Shown here piece by piece: positions 46,685 to 58,989 of a stretch of 64,000 nucleotides of DNA (positions are counted from its first letter, which is position 1; every line of letters starts with the position of its first letter). The notes below the pieces were generated by a model. It was not told where the DNA came from and ran no database searches. It worked only from the letters and a program-made list of their open reading frames with translations. The stretch comes from Druceiella hillmani. Lineage: Eukaryota > Arthropoda > Insecta > Lepidoptera > Hepialidae. The position numbers and the translations under genes are program-made. The stretch is from contig JAYKKI010000007.1 in NCBI GenBank assembly GCA_039881145.1, positions 37,962,501 through 38,026,500 of the forward strand, given 5' to 3'.

Positions 46685-49350
46685 TTTATGCTATTCAGAA
46701 AGTTTGATTTTAGAAATATTGATTTTAATTTTAGTTGATAATTTACAGATAATTTTATGTTCGTTTAGTGTATATAAAGAGAATTGTCTTATTTTTAATG
46801 TTTAGTAGTGAAAAATGAAGTTTTATAACTTTGTCACTTCATCATTCAATTCGCCTATGCATCCATGTATGATGGCATCATAGTTGTTCTATTTATTCAC
46901 ATAGTGATCTCACTTAAATCATAGAAAAATACAATTGTTTTTATTTTGCTACCAATTAACTGATATTCCTATCACGTTATCGCACTTCGCGGAATAGGGT
47001 GTTATTCAACAAGTTTTTCAAAAGAAAATGTGGGTTTTGCACCGCAATATTAAGCCCAAAAATGATGTTTTTGGCAAGGGATCCAAAAACTGCGAAATTA
47101 TTTTGACCAGATAATTTCATCAACAATTTATTAATGTAATAATTGTTCGTAGTCATTTGTAATTCTAAAATTAAATACAAGTAAATCAAAGGATGGAAGT
47201 TCTTAAATAATATTAGAATTACATTATAAAACTACGAGTGCTTTGTTAATCAGGATTAATTTTTAGCTCATAATAATAGTCAGGTGTATACCTGTTATTC
47301 TCGTATTACTGCATAAATTATTTCATCCATTATGAAATCGGCCAATTATTTATCGAATCATTTACACAAACAGATTTAATGTATTTTTGTATTATTTGAT
47401 TTAAAAAAGTTATTTAATATTGATACAAAATAAAAAATTAATTCGTTTACAATAAAATATTTGTTTCTCTTTTTTTATATCTCAGTAATTATTAATATTT
47501 GACGCGAAGCTGTCTAAGAACTTTTAGAATGTACACACAATTAATTAAGGGAATTATAACATTTATATATTTGTTAAAGTATAAGGATATTGTGGCACTC
47601 TTTGTTAATTATATACGATAATGCCAGATATTTTGAAAATTACCTAAAAATTTAAAAAAAATACTTTCAAAAGTACAATCATATTGAAGTTACAAAGGAC
47701 GAGATTTCCAAAAAAAATTATAAAATAATTAATGAAATTGAAAAAATAATTAGTGAAATTGAAAATTTCAGTAAAAACTAACACCTAATTATTAAGAACA
47801 CATAAATGTTACTGAAATTTAAGAAAGAGCAATTAAACTGTCAAATTTAAAAGTGTATAAAATTTAATTTTCGAATTGACAATTGTAACTCATACTACTT
47901 TGTAGATGCGTGTCTTAAAATTATAAGTGCAATCACTTTTCCTAACATAATAATAATTAGCTTAACATAATAATAATCACTGAGCATTTATTTACATAAA
48001 ATTAAAAGTTTATGTCCTTCATATATATATGACGCTACCATTAACCCCGTATTTTTATCCAAGTTCTCTACAGTATCTCTCCAAAATCGTGAGATCCCGA
48101 CACTGGAGATGCGAAACATGCGCTGAGTTACTCAAAAAGACTTTCGTTTTCTGGATCATCTGAAAAAACTACGTGATAAAGATCACACATGAACTTTTGA
48201 CATTAAGACGTAAAGATTTCACTCTTTGTATTTGGAAGCATTCGAGTCAATGTCTTAGATATATATGTACACAATTGTTTTGTTCCTACTAATGATAACG
48301 TGATTATATATAGTCTGTCTTTCAATTTAGGATATATATTATCTACATTTCATTAAAATTCGTCGAACTGTTTAAACGTAAAAGATATAATAAACAATGA
48401 AATTAAAAGAGAGTGTTTCACTTATATTACATTAATAGGGAAACTGAAATTTGTTCCCTTAGGAAATTTTTGTTAACCGTTTAATGTTATAAAAAAATGC
48501 AAAATATACTTCAATAAACTAACAGATTCCCGTGTCTAGTCTTTAAGCATTTATAAAAATCTCACATGAAGCACACTTATTTCCAAATGTATTTCAATTA
48601 TTAAAACTCGTATTATAATGTATCAAAAGATATTGCACAAGACCAAGGCAAGAGATTCGAATCGTAGGTCGCATGATATTTTTTTGTACTTACAACATAA
48701 AAGTTCTGGACGCAAATATGTTATCTTTATAATGTATCCACAGAGTAAATAATATTTTTAAATATAACTTATTTCCGTTTTTTACAAGACATTGAAATAC
48801 ATGATAACATATACAATAAGAAGTAAACACGAAGATTGAAATGAACGGAAAGTTAAGGAATATACCAATAAATAAATAGATATAAAAGGTCACAGCAGGC
48901 GTTGAATGCTGCAGTGTTTTTTTTCAATGAAATCCAAGTGAAAGTGTTAGAATGTAACGAGAAAAAGTATAAGAAAATAACTATAAAGTGAACTTTTTCG
49001 AAAATATAGTTATCTTTCCAAAAAATATAAAAATATTCCGAAAGTTGAATGAAGAAAAAACATTTTAACAAAATTTGTTCAATATTCCATCGCATAATTT
49101 GATGGAGTACTTTTGTATTAAAGTAATTTCGGCAGAGTGCTTTAAATCGCATGACTGGAGGGTTGGACATTTTTACCAGAATTACAAAAGCTTTCTGAAA
49201 AAGCTTGTGTGAGAAAAATAGGAGAACCCACGACTACTATTGAAATAATCTTCAAATACTGATATACACGGTAATACAGAGAGTAATGCAGTGAACACTG
49301 AAATATATTAGAGTTGAAGTTAATTGTTTGCAACAAATTCACTGATAAAT
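46685..49350. other. AT-rich non-coding DNA, no gene seen
   Basis: Contains two short two-copy tandem repeats, at 47,724-47,766 (aataatta[a/g]tgaaattgaa, period 21) and 47,943-47,978 (taacataataataat, period 20). Several overlapping minus-strand frames at 48,690-49,369 are low-complexity. No gene. Confidence 0.5.
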
Positions 49351-49354
49351 AAAT

Positions 49355-49640
49355 CGTGGCTTTGGCCAATGTAGCGTTGCTCCGTTTATTATGGCGTGTT
49401 GGCTTGCCTGTAAATTCCCTTGGTCGGGTTCCTTAATTGAAATTGTGTTGTCGCCAGTCTGGTAAATTTGTCGTTAAATTTGTTGGAATGAGCTTTTATT
49501 ATAGTGGGGAGGTTTGTTTAAGAACGTTTATTGTGAAGTGTCCATATTTTCCTGGGTGTAGCCATCCTTGTACGCAACCTTTAGTTTTATTATATAATCT
49601 GCTGTGGTTGCAGCAAACTACAAGTGACAATTAATACGAA
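49355..49640. promoter_or_regulatory. Second GC-richer island, candidate conserved regulatory DNA
   Basis: Balanced composition without repeat similarity. It contains ggccaat, a Hox-like tttattatgg, ttaattgaaattg, tttattgtg and ctgctgtggttgcagcaa. A short plus-strand open frame (49,437-49,634) has cysteine-rich wording but no recognised domain. Confidence 0.25.
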
Positions 49641-50039
49641 ATCCTTGAATTATTTTGTTTTAAATATTTATACTCCCATATAAGTACATTACACTAAATC
49701 AGTTTTACAACTTTCTGTGGAAGTTATAACGTGACCATAAATAACTTTCTTTGGATATAATAGGCTTTTTTTAGACAGAAGTTAATTACAGTAAAGATTC
49801 CAAAATAAAAAAAGAACTATCATTTCTGCAATTAAAATATCGCAGCGTTTTCGATGGTCTGAAAAACAAAAATAAAGATTGTCCTAAATCAAGTGTCAAA
49901 ATGTACAGTAGGGTACAGAGATAATAAATAAAAAAAATCTGTCGAGTACGAGTAATACTAAAATTACGAACATTTGAGCGTATATAGTCATTATATTATA
50001 TTTCTATTTTTTATTAATATTTCATAAAAAATAATTAAT

Positions 50040-50840
50040 TTTGAACAATGTAAATATATCGCAATGTATTATATACTATAACTTTCACAGACGTAACGTA
50101 ATGAATATTTTAAAAATTGTAAGACCTGGCATAGCTAATTTTCCATTAGTCTTTCAGTCAGATTTTACCAACTCTGTTTTTTTTATGACTTATGGCTCAA
50201 TAGTTTCAGAAATAAGGGGGCAAAATTTTAAATTTTTGAAATTTTTTGGAATGTCTTTAAATATGCAATTTAATATTTTGAGAAAAAGTGTTTATTTTCC
50301 TTATAACAAAGCTTTATAAATTATACTTCCCATGACATTTAAAATAAGACCAACAATTTAAGGTTTTATTTACTTCCTCTTTAATTGTATAGGGACGAAA
50401 GTTTTAAAAATTTGGTGGTGTAAAATATATGTAAAATATGTGGGTTGTTACGGTGTATAATTGTATTCTACATCGCACGGTTTTTGAGAAAATCGGCTCT
50501 GAAAATAGAAAAATATAAATGTATTGGTACATAACATTCGCTGACGTAAAAACATGGGGAATATATAAATAGTTATGACATCTAGAATAATCGTATATCC
50601 TTTGAATGGGCTTCTGAAAATCTATATTTTTTATAATTTTAGGTCCAAAAATCTATATTTTTAATAATTTTAGGACATATTTTTTTATGTATTATGCAAT
50701 ACACCTTGAAGATATGATGCTTAAAATTTCGAAAACAATCTTTGTGAGACCTTTATATCTCGCCATTTCTAACGAAACGCTCCTCTCCACTCCCGCACTA
50801 TACATTAAATTTTAAAAAATTTAAACCATTTGAAATCATT
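50040..50840 (-). repeat. Long copy of the dispersed CTGTCCGTC-type family (body)
   Basis: Plus-strand blocks 'actttcacagacgtaa', 'attttaccaactctgttttt', 'ggctcaatagtttcagaaat', 'ttaaatatgcaatttaa' and 'tggggaatatataaa' match 5,680-6,240 and 63,500-63,680 in order. A two-copy repeat (aaaatctatatttt, period 31) lies at 50,617-50,675. Confidence 0.7.
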
Positions 50841-50844
50841 TGTC

Positions 50845-51480
50845 TCCCTTAAATTTCCAAATTAATATTTTTGAGTTTTACTTTTAGGGTCACTACTACC
50901 TAGGTTCAAGAAATAATTTTTTTTTCTATTTGTCTATATTTCAATCAAATTTTCTATCTTAGTCAAGGATGAACGAATCATAATATTTTCAACAATGGAA
51001 AATTGGAAAATATTTTAAAAGTTTTTCAGCTGATGTTTGAGCTCTTGCTTCTTCTTTTTTCTTCTAGTGTATGGAACAAAAATGTGAAAAAAATTCACAT
51101 ATGTAAATTTCCTTTTCATATTTAATATCTTTTAGGAAAAATCATCTGTGTTTAAATTTTTTTGTTACAGTATTCAGTAAAAAGTAATTACAAATATTTG
51201 TACGTAGATTTATAGAAATTATGTGCACTTTTCGATATTCAAATATTCAGGTGTATTTAAATGTATGTAGAAGCCTCGTAATTTTAGTTCTATTCAGATT
51301 TAACAGTTCTTTTAGATATTATAATTTCAAACATAAATAAACATACTTATGTTTTTATTTTGATAGGCATTTTGTTTCAGAGTTACACATAAACATCAAC
51401 ATTTTAACATCGAGGATTTATAAACGTTTGAATCAAACTAGTTACACAATTAAACTAAAGAGTAATTTTCAATAAAGCGT
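50845..51480. other. AT-rich non-coding DNA, no gene seen
   Basis: Nothing recognised. Confidence 0.55.
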
Positions 51481-51489
51481 ATAATTAGC

Positions 51490-51665
51490 TGACTAAACAT
51501 TAGGCAAGCGACCAGTACACACAAAGTGCCACAGCTCGACATGACAGACGCCTGTTGGTGACGTCCACCCCTACAGACCTCACCTTTGGGGCCCTGTATA
51601 GAATTATCAAAGAGACGGAGATAGTTAACTAACCGAGGCCATAATCCACGCGTCTCGGTGTAATG
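51490..51665. other. GC-rich island of unknown nature
   Basis: About 170 bp near balanced GC, abruptly bounded by AT-rich DNA. On the plus strand a 42-codon open stretch reads SATARHDRRLLVTSTPTD, then LTFGALYRIIKETEIVN, preceded by a weak acceptor (aacattag). No family is recognised. Sharp edges suggest a transposon fragment or an isolated exon. Confidence 0.25.
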
Positions 51666-51669
51666 AAAA

Positions 51670-52895
51670 GTTTCAACATAGTTTGCAAATTAACAACCCT
51701 CTTGATTAAATATTTCTCGTTGGGTATTCTGTATGTTCCTTGGCCAGCGACTTTGCTGTATATATGCTACAGAATTTTAGCAGATATTATAACTTGAAAA
51801 GTTAAGGGTTTATGGAAGATGATACTTCTATACACCACGATATGCTATTTTCAGAATCACTTTCGGAACACGTGGTGTACTTCACTTAGACAGTACAGTA
51901 ACACAATATCAGATTACATCTCCTTACTTTACAGACTCTTGTAAAAATAACATCTCTTCGAAAATTAAATCTAATTCAAATAAAGTTATTGCTAGTTTGA
52001 AAACTTTAATTTCATCAATTATAAGAACCCTATCATTTCAAAAATTATCTACTGAAAAAACTAAGTTTATTAAAACTTTTAGTTCTTTTTTACATTTTTT
52101 TTCTAGAAGTTATTTGAACATTTCTTTTGTAGCCCAAAATTTCTTCCAGACATTTTTTATTTTAAGATATATTACATAGTCATGTTTATATTCTAAAACC
52201 ATTGAAATGCTAAGAAATTATTTTTTGTTTTTCTTTGTCAAACCTTTGTTCTCTTTTTTGTTTATTTTCAAGTCTACGGCCTCACTTTTTTGCCCGGGCG
52301 ATCTATCATATATTCTAATTATTTGTCATCTTTTGTCAGTATTAAACTATAAAAGCAAAACAAGTAAGTTTAAAAAAATAATAAAACTTTTCAGAAAATA
52401 TCACTTTTTTCTGCAGTACTTTACCTCATTTTTAAATATCAGTATTTTCAAATGAAATCCACTTGGAATTTGTACACAAAAATATGAAAAAGATGCGTAG
52501 AAAAAAAGTTCAATATGATATTTTTACAATTAGATAACTATTTCATTCTCTACCTAAAAAAACTTTCTTCTGTGCATAATTTCAAAAGTAAACGGGTTTT
52601 GTCTATTTCAAAAAATAAGTGAAAGGTTTCCTTTTATAATGTATTTACCGTCCACAGGAGGTTTCCCCATAGTACGGTATTGACGATTTAGTTTATAATA
52701 TATTGAAGAACTGCTCATTCTTAATTTTTCGAGAATTGAAAAAAATTCTGTTAATTTTCATTACAACGACAATTAAAAACAAACAGGTTCTTTCTGAAGT
52801 TCCTGAAGTTCCGTTTGATTTGAAAAGAACATTTTAATATAATATGAGTGGACAGTTTTATAAATGAAAATTAGAGTAATAAATTCTAGTCGGAA
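51670..52895. other. AT-rich non-coding DNA, no gene seen
   Basis: Phe/Ile/Lys-rich open frames at 51,997-52,455 look like AT noise. Confidence 0.5.
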
Positions 52896-52902
52896 TCTTC
52901 GG

Positions 52903-54998
52903 CTACCTTCCTTTCTCTACTCAGTGGCAAGTAGTAAATATACGGTGTCTATTAGTTCAAGTTCACAAATTATAGTTTGTATTTCACTCGCTACCTTCCT
53001 TTCTCTACTCAGTGGCAAGTAGTAAATATACGGTGTCTATTAGTTCAAGTTCACAAATTATAGTTTGTATTTCACTCGCTACCTTCCTTTCTCTACTTAG
53101 TGGCAAGTAGTAAATATACGGTGTCTATTAGTTCAAGTTCACAAATTATAGTTTGTATTTCACTCGCCACCTTCCTTGCTCTACTCAGTGGCAAGTAGTA
53201 AATATACGGTGTCTATTAGTTCAAGTTCACAAATTATAGTTTGTATTTCACTCGCTACTTTCCTTTCTCTACTCAGTGGCAAGTAGTAAATATACGGTGT
53301 CTATTAGTTCAAGTTCACAAAAAATATAGTTTGTATTTCACTCGCTACCTTCCTTTCTCTACTCAGTGGCAAGTAGTAAATATACGGTGTCTATTAGTTC
53401 AAGTTCACAAATTATAGTTGGTATTTCACTCGCTACCTTCCTTTCTCTACTCAGTGGCAAGTAGTAAATATACGGTGTCTATTAGTTCAAGTTCACAAAT
53501 TATAGTTTGTATTTCACACGCTACCTTCCTTTCTCTACTCAGTGGCAAGTAGTAAATATACGGTGTCTATTAGTTCAAGTTCACAAATTATAGTTTGTAT
53601 TTCACTCGCTACCTTCCTTTCTCTACTCAGTGGCAAGTAGTAAATATACGGCGTCTATTAGTTCAAGTTCACAAATTATAGTTTGTATTTCACTCGCTAC
53701 CTTCCTTTCTCTACTCAGTGGCAAGTAGTAAATATACGGTGTCTATTAGTTCAAGTTCACAAAAAATATAGTTTGTATTTCACTCGCTACCTTCCTTTCT
53801 CTACTCAGTGGCAAGTAGTAAATATACGGTGTCTATTAGTTCAAGTTCACAAATTATAGTTGGTATTTCACTCGCTACCTTCCTTTCTCTACTCAGTGGC
53901 AAGTAGTAAATATACGGTGTCTATTAGTTCAAGTTCACAAATTATAGTTTGTATTTCACACGCTACCTTCCTTTCTCTACTCAGTGGCAAGTAGTAAATA
54001 TACGGTGTCTATTAGTTCAAGTTCACAAATTATAGTTTGTATTTCACTCGCTACCTTCCTTTCTCTACTCAGTGGCAAGTAGTAAATATACGGCGTCTAT
54101 TAGTTCAAGTTCACAAATTATAGTTTGTATTTCACTCGCTACCTTCCTTTCTCTACTTAGTGGCAAGTAGTAAATATACGGTGTCTATTAGTTCAAGTTC
54201 ACAAATTATAGTTTGTATTTCACTCGCCACCTTCCTTGCTCTACTCAGTGGCAAGTAGTAAATATACGGTGTCTATTAGTTCAAGTTCACAAATTATAGT
54301 TTGTATTTCACTCGCTACCTTCCTTTCTCTACTCAGTGGCAAGTAGTAAATATACGGTGTCTATTAGTTCAAGTTCACAAATTATAGTTTGTATTTCACA
54401 CGCTACCTTCCTTTCTCTACTCAGTGGCAAGTAGTAAATATACGGTGTCTATTAGTTCAAGTTCACAAATTATAGTTTGTATTTCACACGCTACCTTCCT
54501 CTCTCTACTCAGTGGCAAGTAGTAAATATACGGTGTCTATTAGTTCAAGTTCACAAATTATAGTTTGTATTTCACTCGCTAGCTTCCTTTCTCTACTCAG
54601 TGGCAAGTAATAAACTTGCAGTGTCTATTAGTTCCAGTTCACAAATTATAGTCTGTGTTTCACTCGCTACTTTTCTTCCTCTACTCAGTGGCAAGTAGTA
54701 AACTTGCGGTGTCTATTAGTTCAAGTTTACAAATTATAGTTTGTATTTCACTCGCTACCTTCCTTTCTCTACTCAGTGGCAAGTAGTAAACTTGCGGTGT
54801 CTATTAGTTCAAGTTCACAAATTATAGTTTGTATTTCACTCGCTACCTTCCTTTCTCTACTCAGTGGCAAGTGGTAAACTTGCGGTGTCTATTAGTTCAA
54901 GTTCACAAATTATAGTCTGTATTTCACTCGCTGCCTTCCTTTCTCTACTCAGTGGCAATTAGTAAACTTGCGTTGTCTATTAGTTCAAGTTCCCAAGT
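52903..54998 (+). repeat. 88-bp tandem satellite, 24 monomers
   Basis: Monomers start at 52,903 and recur every 88 bp to 54,931; two of them (53,255 and 53,697) are 90 bp because 'aaattatag' became 'aaaaaatatag'. The consensus begins ctaccttcctttctctactc, then agtggcaagtagtaaatata, cggtgtctattagttcaagt and tcacaaattatagtttgtat, ending ttcactcg. Monomers 1-19 are almost identical; the last five (from 54,579) carry cttgc[a/g]g instead of atatacgg and more changes, so that edge is older. The final monomer degenerates at about 54,998. Confidence 0.98.
53255..54138 (+). repeat. 442-bp higher-order repeat within the satellite, two copies
   Basis: Five monomers in the variant order [aaaaaatatag], [ttggtattt], [cacacg], [plain], [cggcgtc] occupy 53,255-53,696 and recur in the same order at 53,697-54,138. 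A B-C variant pair (tacttag; ccaccttccttgctc) occurs at 53,079-53,254 and again at 54,139-54,314. Confidence 0.9.
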
Positions 54999-55039
54999 TA
55001 ATAAATTGGTCTAAAATCTCCCATGTGCCCTCCCCAATT

Positions 55040-55480
55040 TATACAAGAATTCAACAAAGAAGAGAAAGATATAATTGTTATAATTTTCCTGTGATATTTT
55101 TGCCAAATTTTGCCAACCCAGTTTTTTTCACGATTTTTGGTTCAGTAGTTTTGGAAATAAGAGAGGGATGCCACGTTCTTGCAGGTTTTTTTTCAATATG
55201 TTTAGAAATACGCAATTTAAAATTATGAAGAAGAATTTTTGTATTCTCTTTAACAAACCCTTTCGAATAAACCACATAGTACATAAAACTAAAAAAAAAT
55301 ATTTGGTTACTTTATTTAAATGGGATAAAAGAGTTTGAAAAAAGGTAGCTGGAAAAATATTATTACATCAAATTTACATTTTTTATGTCGCACGGTTCCT
55401 AAAAAATTCGGATGGACAGACAGACAGACAATAGCGTGATATAATTACGGTTCCGTTTTTCACTTCGAGACACTGAAACC
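55040..55480 (-). repeat. Dispersed CTGTCCGTC-type family copy
   Basis: On the minus strand from 55,480: 'gtgaaaaacggaaccgtaat', 'cgctattgtctgtctgtctg', 'tccatccg', 'aggaaccgtgcgacataaaa', then the AT-rich body with the 'ggttcagtagttttggaaat' block (plus strand). It abuts the end of the 88-bp satellite. Confidence 0.75.
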
Positions 55481-55510
55481 AGAAAAGGTAAAAACTTCAC
55501 TTTAAAAATA

Positions 55511-55540
55511 AATTATTTAAGGTATATAAATTATTTAAGG

Positions 55541-55571
<31 letters not shown>

Positions 55572-55572
55572 A

Positions 55573-55621
<49 letters not shown>
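55511..55621. repeat. Short tandem repeat running into a (TA)n/(TG)n tract
   Basis: Two copies of aaattatttaaggtatat (period 19) lead into (TA)12, tgtgtgtatatatgtg and a further 40 bp of (TA)n. Confidence 0.93.
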
Positions 55622-55623
<2 letters not shown>

Positions 55624-55624
55624 G

Positions 55625-56215
55625 GCAAAGGCCTACTGAAATTAAAACCGGAATTCATTCTGAAAACGAAATGGAATAATGATAACGCCGCTAGATAAGA
55701 ATGTAGCATTTAATCGTGTATGTTAGACGAAACAATTCCTAACTATTAATTCGACTTATTTTATACCTCGTTTCACAAACCCAAAAAGAAAAAAATGGCA
55801 GTAATATATTTAAGAGTATATTATATTTCCTGTATATAATTATCATAAATTGAAAATTAATTCAATTAAATTTGAATTAGCAAATCAATCATTGCGTGCG
55901 GACAAACAAGCATTTCACATCAAATAATTTAATTATCCATCTAATTTGACGACTGAATGAATTATAATACAAAACCTAATATTCGAATTTAAAATTCAGC
56001 TTACTTGCAAATTCAGCACCATTTTATTGAAGACTTAAATATAATTTTGAAACTAATTTTGTGTCCACAGTGTTTCGCTAGTCTATTTATTACAATTAAG
56101 ATTAATTACTACGATAACTTTTTAAGACAATGCGATCTTTCTTGTTCTTATTTGTGCAAAACTGCTTATACGAATCACAAAAAAAAACCTATCTACAAAT
56201 CCACAACTAGTTTTT
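55625..56215. other. AT-rich non-coding DNA, no gene seen
   Basis: Nothing recognised. A 70-codon frame at 56,005-56,217 has no motif. Confidence 0.5.
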
Positions 56216-56218
56216 AAT

Positions 56219-56219
56219 A

Positions 56220-56281
<62 letters not shown>
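56219..56281. repeat. (TA)n microsatellite
   Basis: Uninterrupted 63-bp alternating AT tract. Confidence 0.97.
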
Positions 56282-56283
<2 letters not shown>

Positions 56284-56284
56284 C

Positions 56285-58050
56285 ACGAGTAGAAAAAAAT
56301 AAAATAAATCTAAGTCTTTGCTGGTCATATTTTTTATTTTTGGATCGCCTATGAAATTAAATTAGGTATAAATTTGAATATAAATAAAATCGCTTTATGT
56401 AGAACTAAAATCGTAAATAACGTCGCAAGTCGACATAATGGTCCAGCAAGAAGTTAGAAATAATATTTTTTATATCGGAAAACTGTCAGCCTATGTTAAA
56501 TTAATGTTTTTCCGAGATTTTACGAAAAAATGAGAAATCTTATATTTCACTGGTTATTACCACGATGAAAATTCAGATGAAACACGATCTGTCAACATTT
56601 GGAATGTTGGCTCACGAAAAAGAACTATTACTATTGAAGGCAGAAAAGGTATTCGAGAACCAGCAAGTGAAAAGGAAAAGAAATATGATATTCTGTATAA
56701 TCTAATATACGGTGTCTGAAAAGAATGATGTTATTTACCTAATTATGTAAAAGAACGATATATTATTTTTTAAACTTCGGAAGGTCTAGCTGGATTTAAC
56801 ACTTAAATTTATTTTAGATACCGATATATTTGTAGATATAAAACTAGTGATTATTACATCATCACAAACACAGAGCAAATTTAACTTGTTCTATGTGAAA
56901 TAAATGTTAAAATGAGGTAAATTAATAATTGTTTTAGACATTATGAAAGATTCTCGTTTATAGCAAGTATTTTTAAGGGCAATAAGCTTTGAATATAATA
57001 TTGCAAGAATCAAAAGTTTTATTTGGTTAGATTATACGTACAAATTTTTCTAATAATATTTTAGTTTCAAACATGGCTGTTTAATGTCTTAAAACTTGGC
57101 TGTTAAGCGGAGTAATAATAGTTGTATACATTTTTTTTGCTTTAACTGAGTGAAGTCCTTTTAAATATATTTAAGTAGTATGTGAAAAGAAATCAATTAT
57201 ACGAACGAACAAAAAATGTTAAACGTTGTTTTCGTGGACATCTAAATTCAATTAGCGAGGTATAGTTATAAAATAATAAATGAAAAAGGTAATAAAAGAC
57301 TTTATAAAAGCAATAGTGCAGAAATCATTCTATATTCCTTACTGTAAAATTCGTCATATCGCGTGTTATGTACATATAATGGGCATTTTTAAAGGTATAT
57401 AACTTTCATTCGCGCCAGCTGCTTCGCCCATATGCTGAAATCAAATTTAAATACAAGTGGCATATAGCCAATACCATATATCATATACCATATAACAATA
57501 CCATATACCATATACCTGTTCAATGTAGCCCATACCATAGCCATTATCATGGATTTATCGGTTTCTTTTCAATTTAAAGTTGTATATCTGTAAAAAAATC
57601 ATCAATCAACCCATCATAATAACGACTACTCTTTACAAAAAAAATTATTGAACTAAATGAATATAAATTTTTAATGCAAGAAATCAATGGTAAAAATAAA
57701 AATTATAACGGGAGCTTCATGGTAAAAAAATACAGTGCGCCCATTTTTGTTTAAAGAACATTATTTTATTTTTAATTTGGCGATTTTTTTTAATATATAA
57801 TCATAAAAAAGTGCATTTATAAAAAAATATGTAGCTAGTTCCATTAAAATAAATGTGATTTTTAACGCATGTTAGGAATTGAAGAATTTATAAATAACCG
57901 ATGTTAATATCGAGTCAATCGGCGTTACTGTTATAAAACGTAATCTTGAAAAACAGGAAATTTAACGCAATACTTTTTAATGTTATTAAATTCTCACGAA
58001 AATTTTAATTTAAATAAGTTATAAAAAATAAGATAAGTTATAAAAAATAA
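56285..58050. other. AT-rich non-coding DNA, no gene seen
   Basis: Contains a cryptic simple repeat of (ac)catat at 57,464-57,535. No gene. Confidence 0.5.
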
Positions 58051-58057
58051 AATAATG

Positions 58058-58121
58058 ATTGTTGAACATTCCACTGTTGAACATTCTTGTGGAATGTTCA
58101 ACAATGCACTGTTGAACATTC
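58058..58121. repeat. Inverted repeat with three copies of tgttgaacatt
   Basis: 17-bp perfect arms 58,058-58,074 and 58,089-58,105 surround a 14-nt loop that itself contains the arm word. A third direct copy (ctgttgaacattcc) follows at 58,108. It is a mixture of direct and inverted copying. Confidence 0.92.
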
Positions 58122-58129
58122 CTTTTTCT

Positions 58130-58985
58130 GTCAATTCTGACATTAAGTTTGTCATATCATTTATGTTTTTTATGCTTTTTCCGTACACGAAAAATATAAA
58201 TTAAACAAAAATGTGCCACGTTTTAAAGCATTGTAATTAATTTACTATTTAAACACAATTTTAATTAAGTACAATGCATGTGCTCATAATTACAATTATT
58301 TCTTAGCTAAGGTTTCGAAAATTAGTACACACATTATATTTTGAAATAAACTATTTTCATTCGCGAAATACTGAAGTCAAATAAGAAAATTCCAAATATC
58401 AATTCGTTGAAATATAAGATACTTTATAGTTTATTAAGATACTAGATAGTTTGTATTTATACACATTTATAAATATTTGAAATTTATTTCTTGCCTTTTC
58501 TAAATCTACTACATATAAATATTTAAAATATACTCGAAAATCGAGCTAAATTGAGCATAAATGAAAATAAGCATTTAATTTAAAATATGCATTTTGCTTC
58601 ACAAATGTTAAATATAACTGTTATTAAAAACAGTCAAATGCAAGTTGTACTCGTGTACTTTTCTGCATAGATTTCATATCAAATCATGAAAAATATAGTC
58701 TGTACATCGAAAGCATTTTTATTTGAAAACCTGAATCTTAGCTCTCACTTTCAACACTATAATATTACTATAGCGTTAGTTATCCAAATAACTGCATTCT
58801 CATAATGTTCTTCATAAAGTAATTTTTTAATATTTTAGAATTTTTAATATTTTTTTCTATTTTCCTGACAAAGACCAAAATCTTTTCGAATTAGATCAAT
58901 TTCTAATATTTAAGGTATTTCCTTTGACCATTGATTGAAAATCAAAATTTTGATCTATAGTTTGTGTGAAAATAGTATCAAACCC
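58130..58985. other. AT-rich non-coding DNA, no gene seen
   Basis: Nothing recognised. Confidence 0.55.
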
Positions 58986-58989
58986 CAAT

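Noticed and set aside
48690..49369. Overlapping minus-strand frames as exons of a membrane protein
   Set aside because: Phe/Ile/Tyr-rich wording is expected of AT-rich DNA; the frames overlap without splice signals or motifs.
50041..50319. 92-codon plus-strand frame
   Set aside because: It lies wholly within the dispersed repeat body; other copies of the same sequence are not open.
51997..52455. Two consecutive plus-strand frames as a small gene
   Set aside because: Composition is Phe/Lys/Ile/Ser noise; they are in different frames with no splice sites and no motif.
52903..54998. CRISPR array
   Set aside because: There are no unique spacers; the whole 88-bp unit is repeated head to tail in a eukaryotic context.
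54968..55228. 86-codon plus-strand frame after the satellite
   Set aside because: It spans the satellite end and a dispersed repeat copy. The repeated blocks are not in the same frame in other copies.
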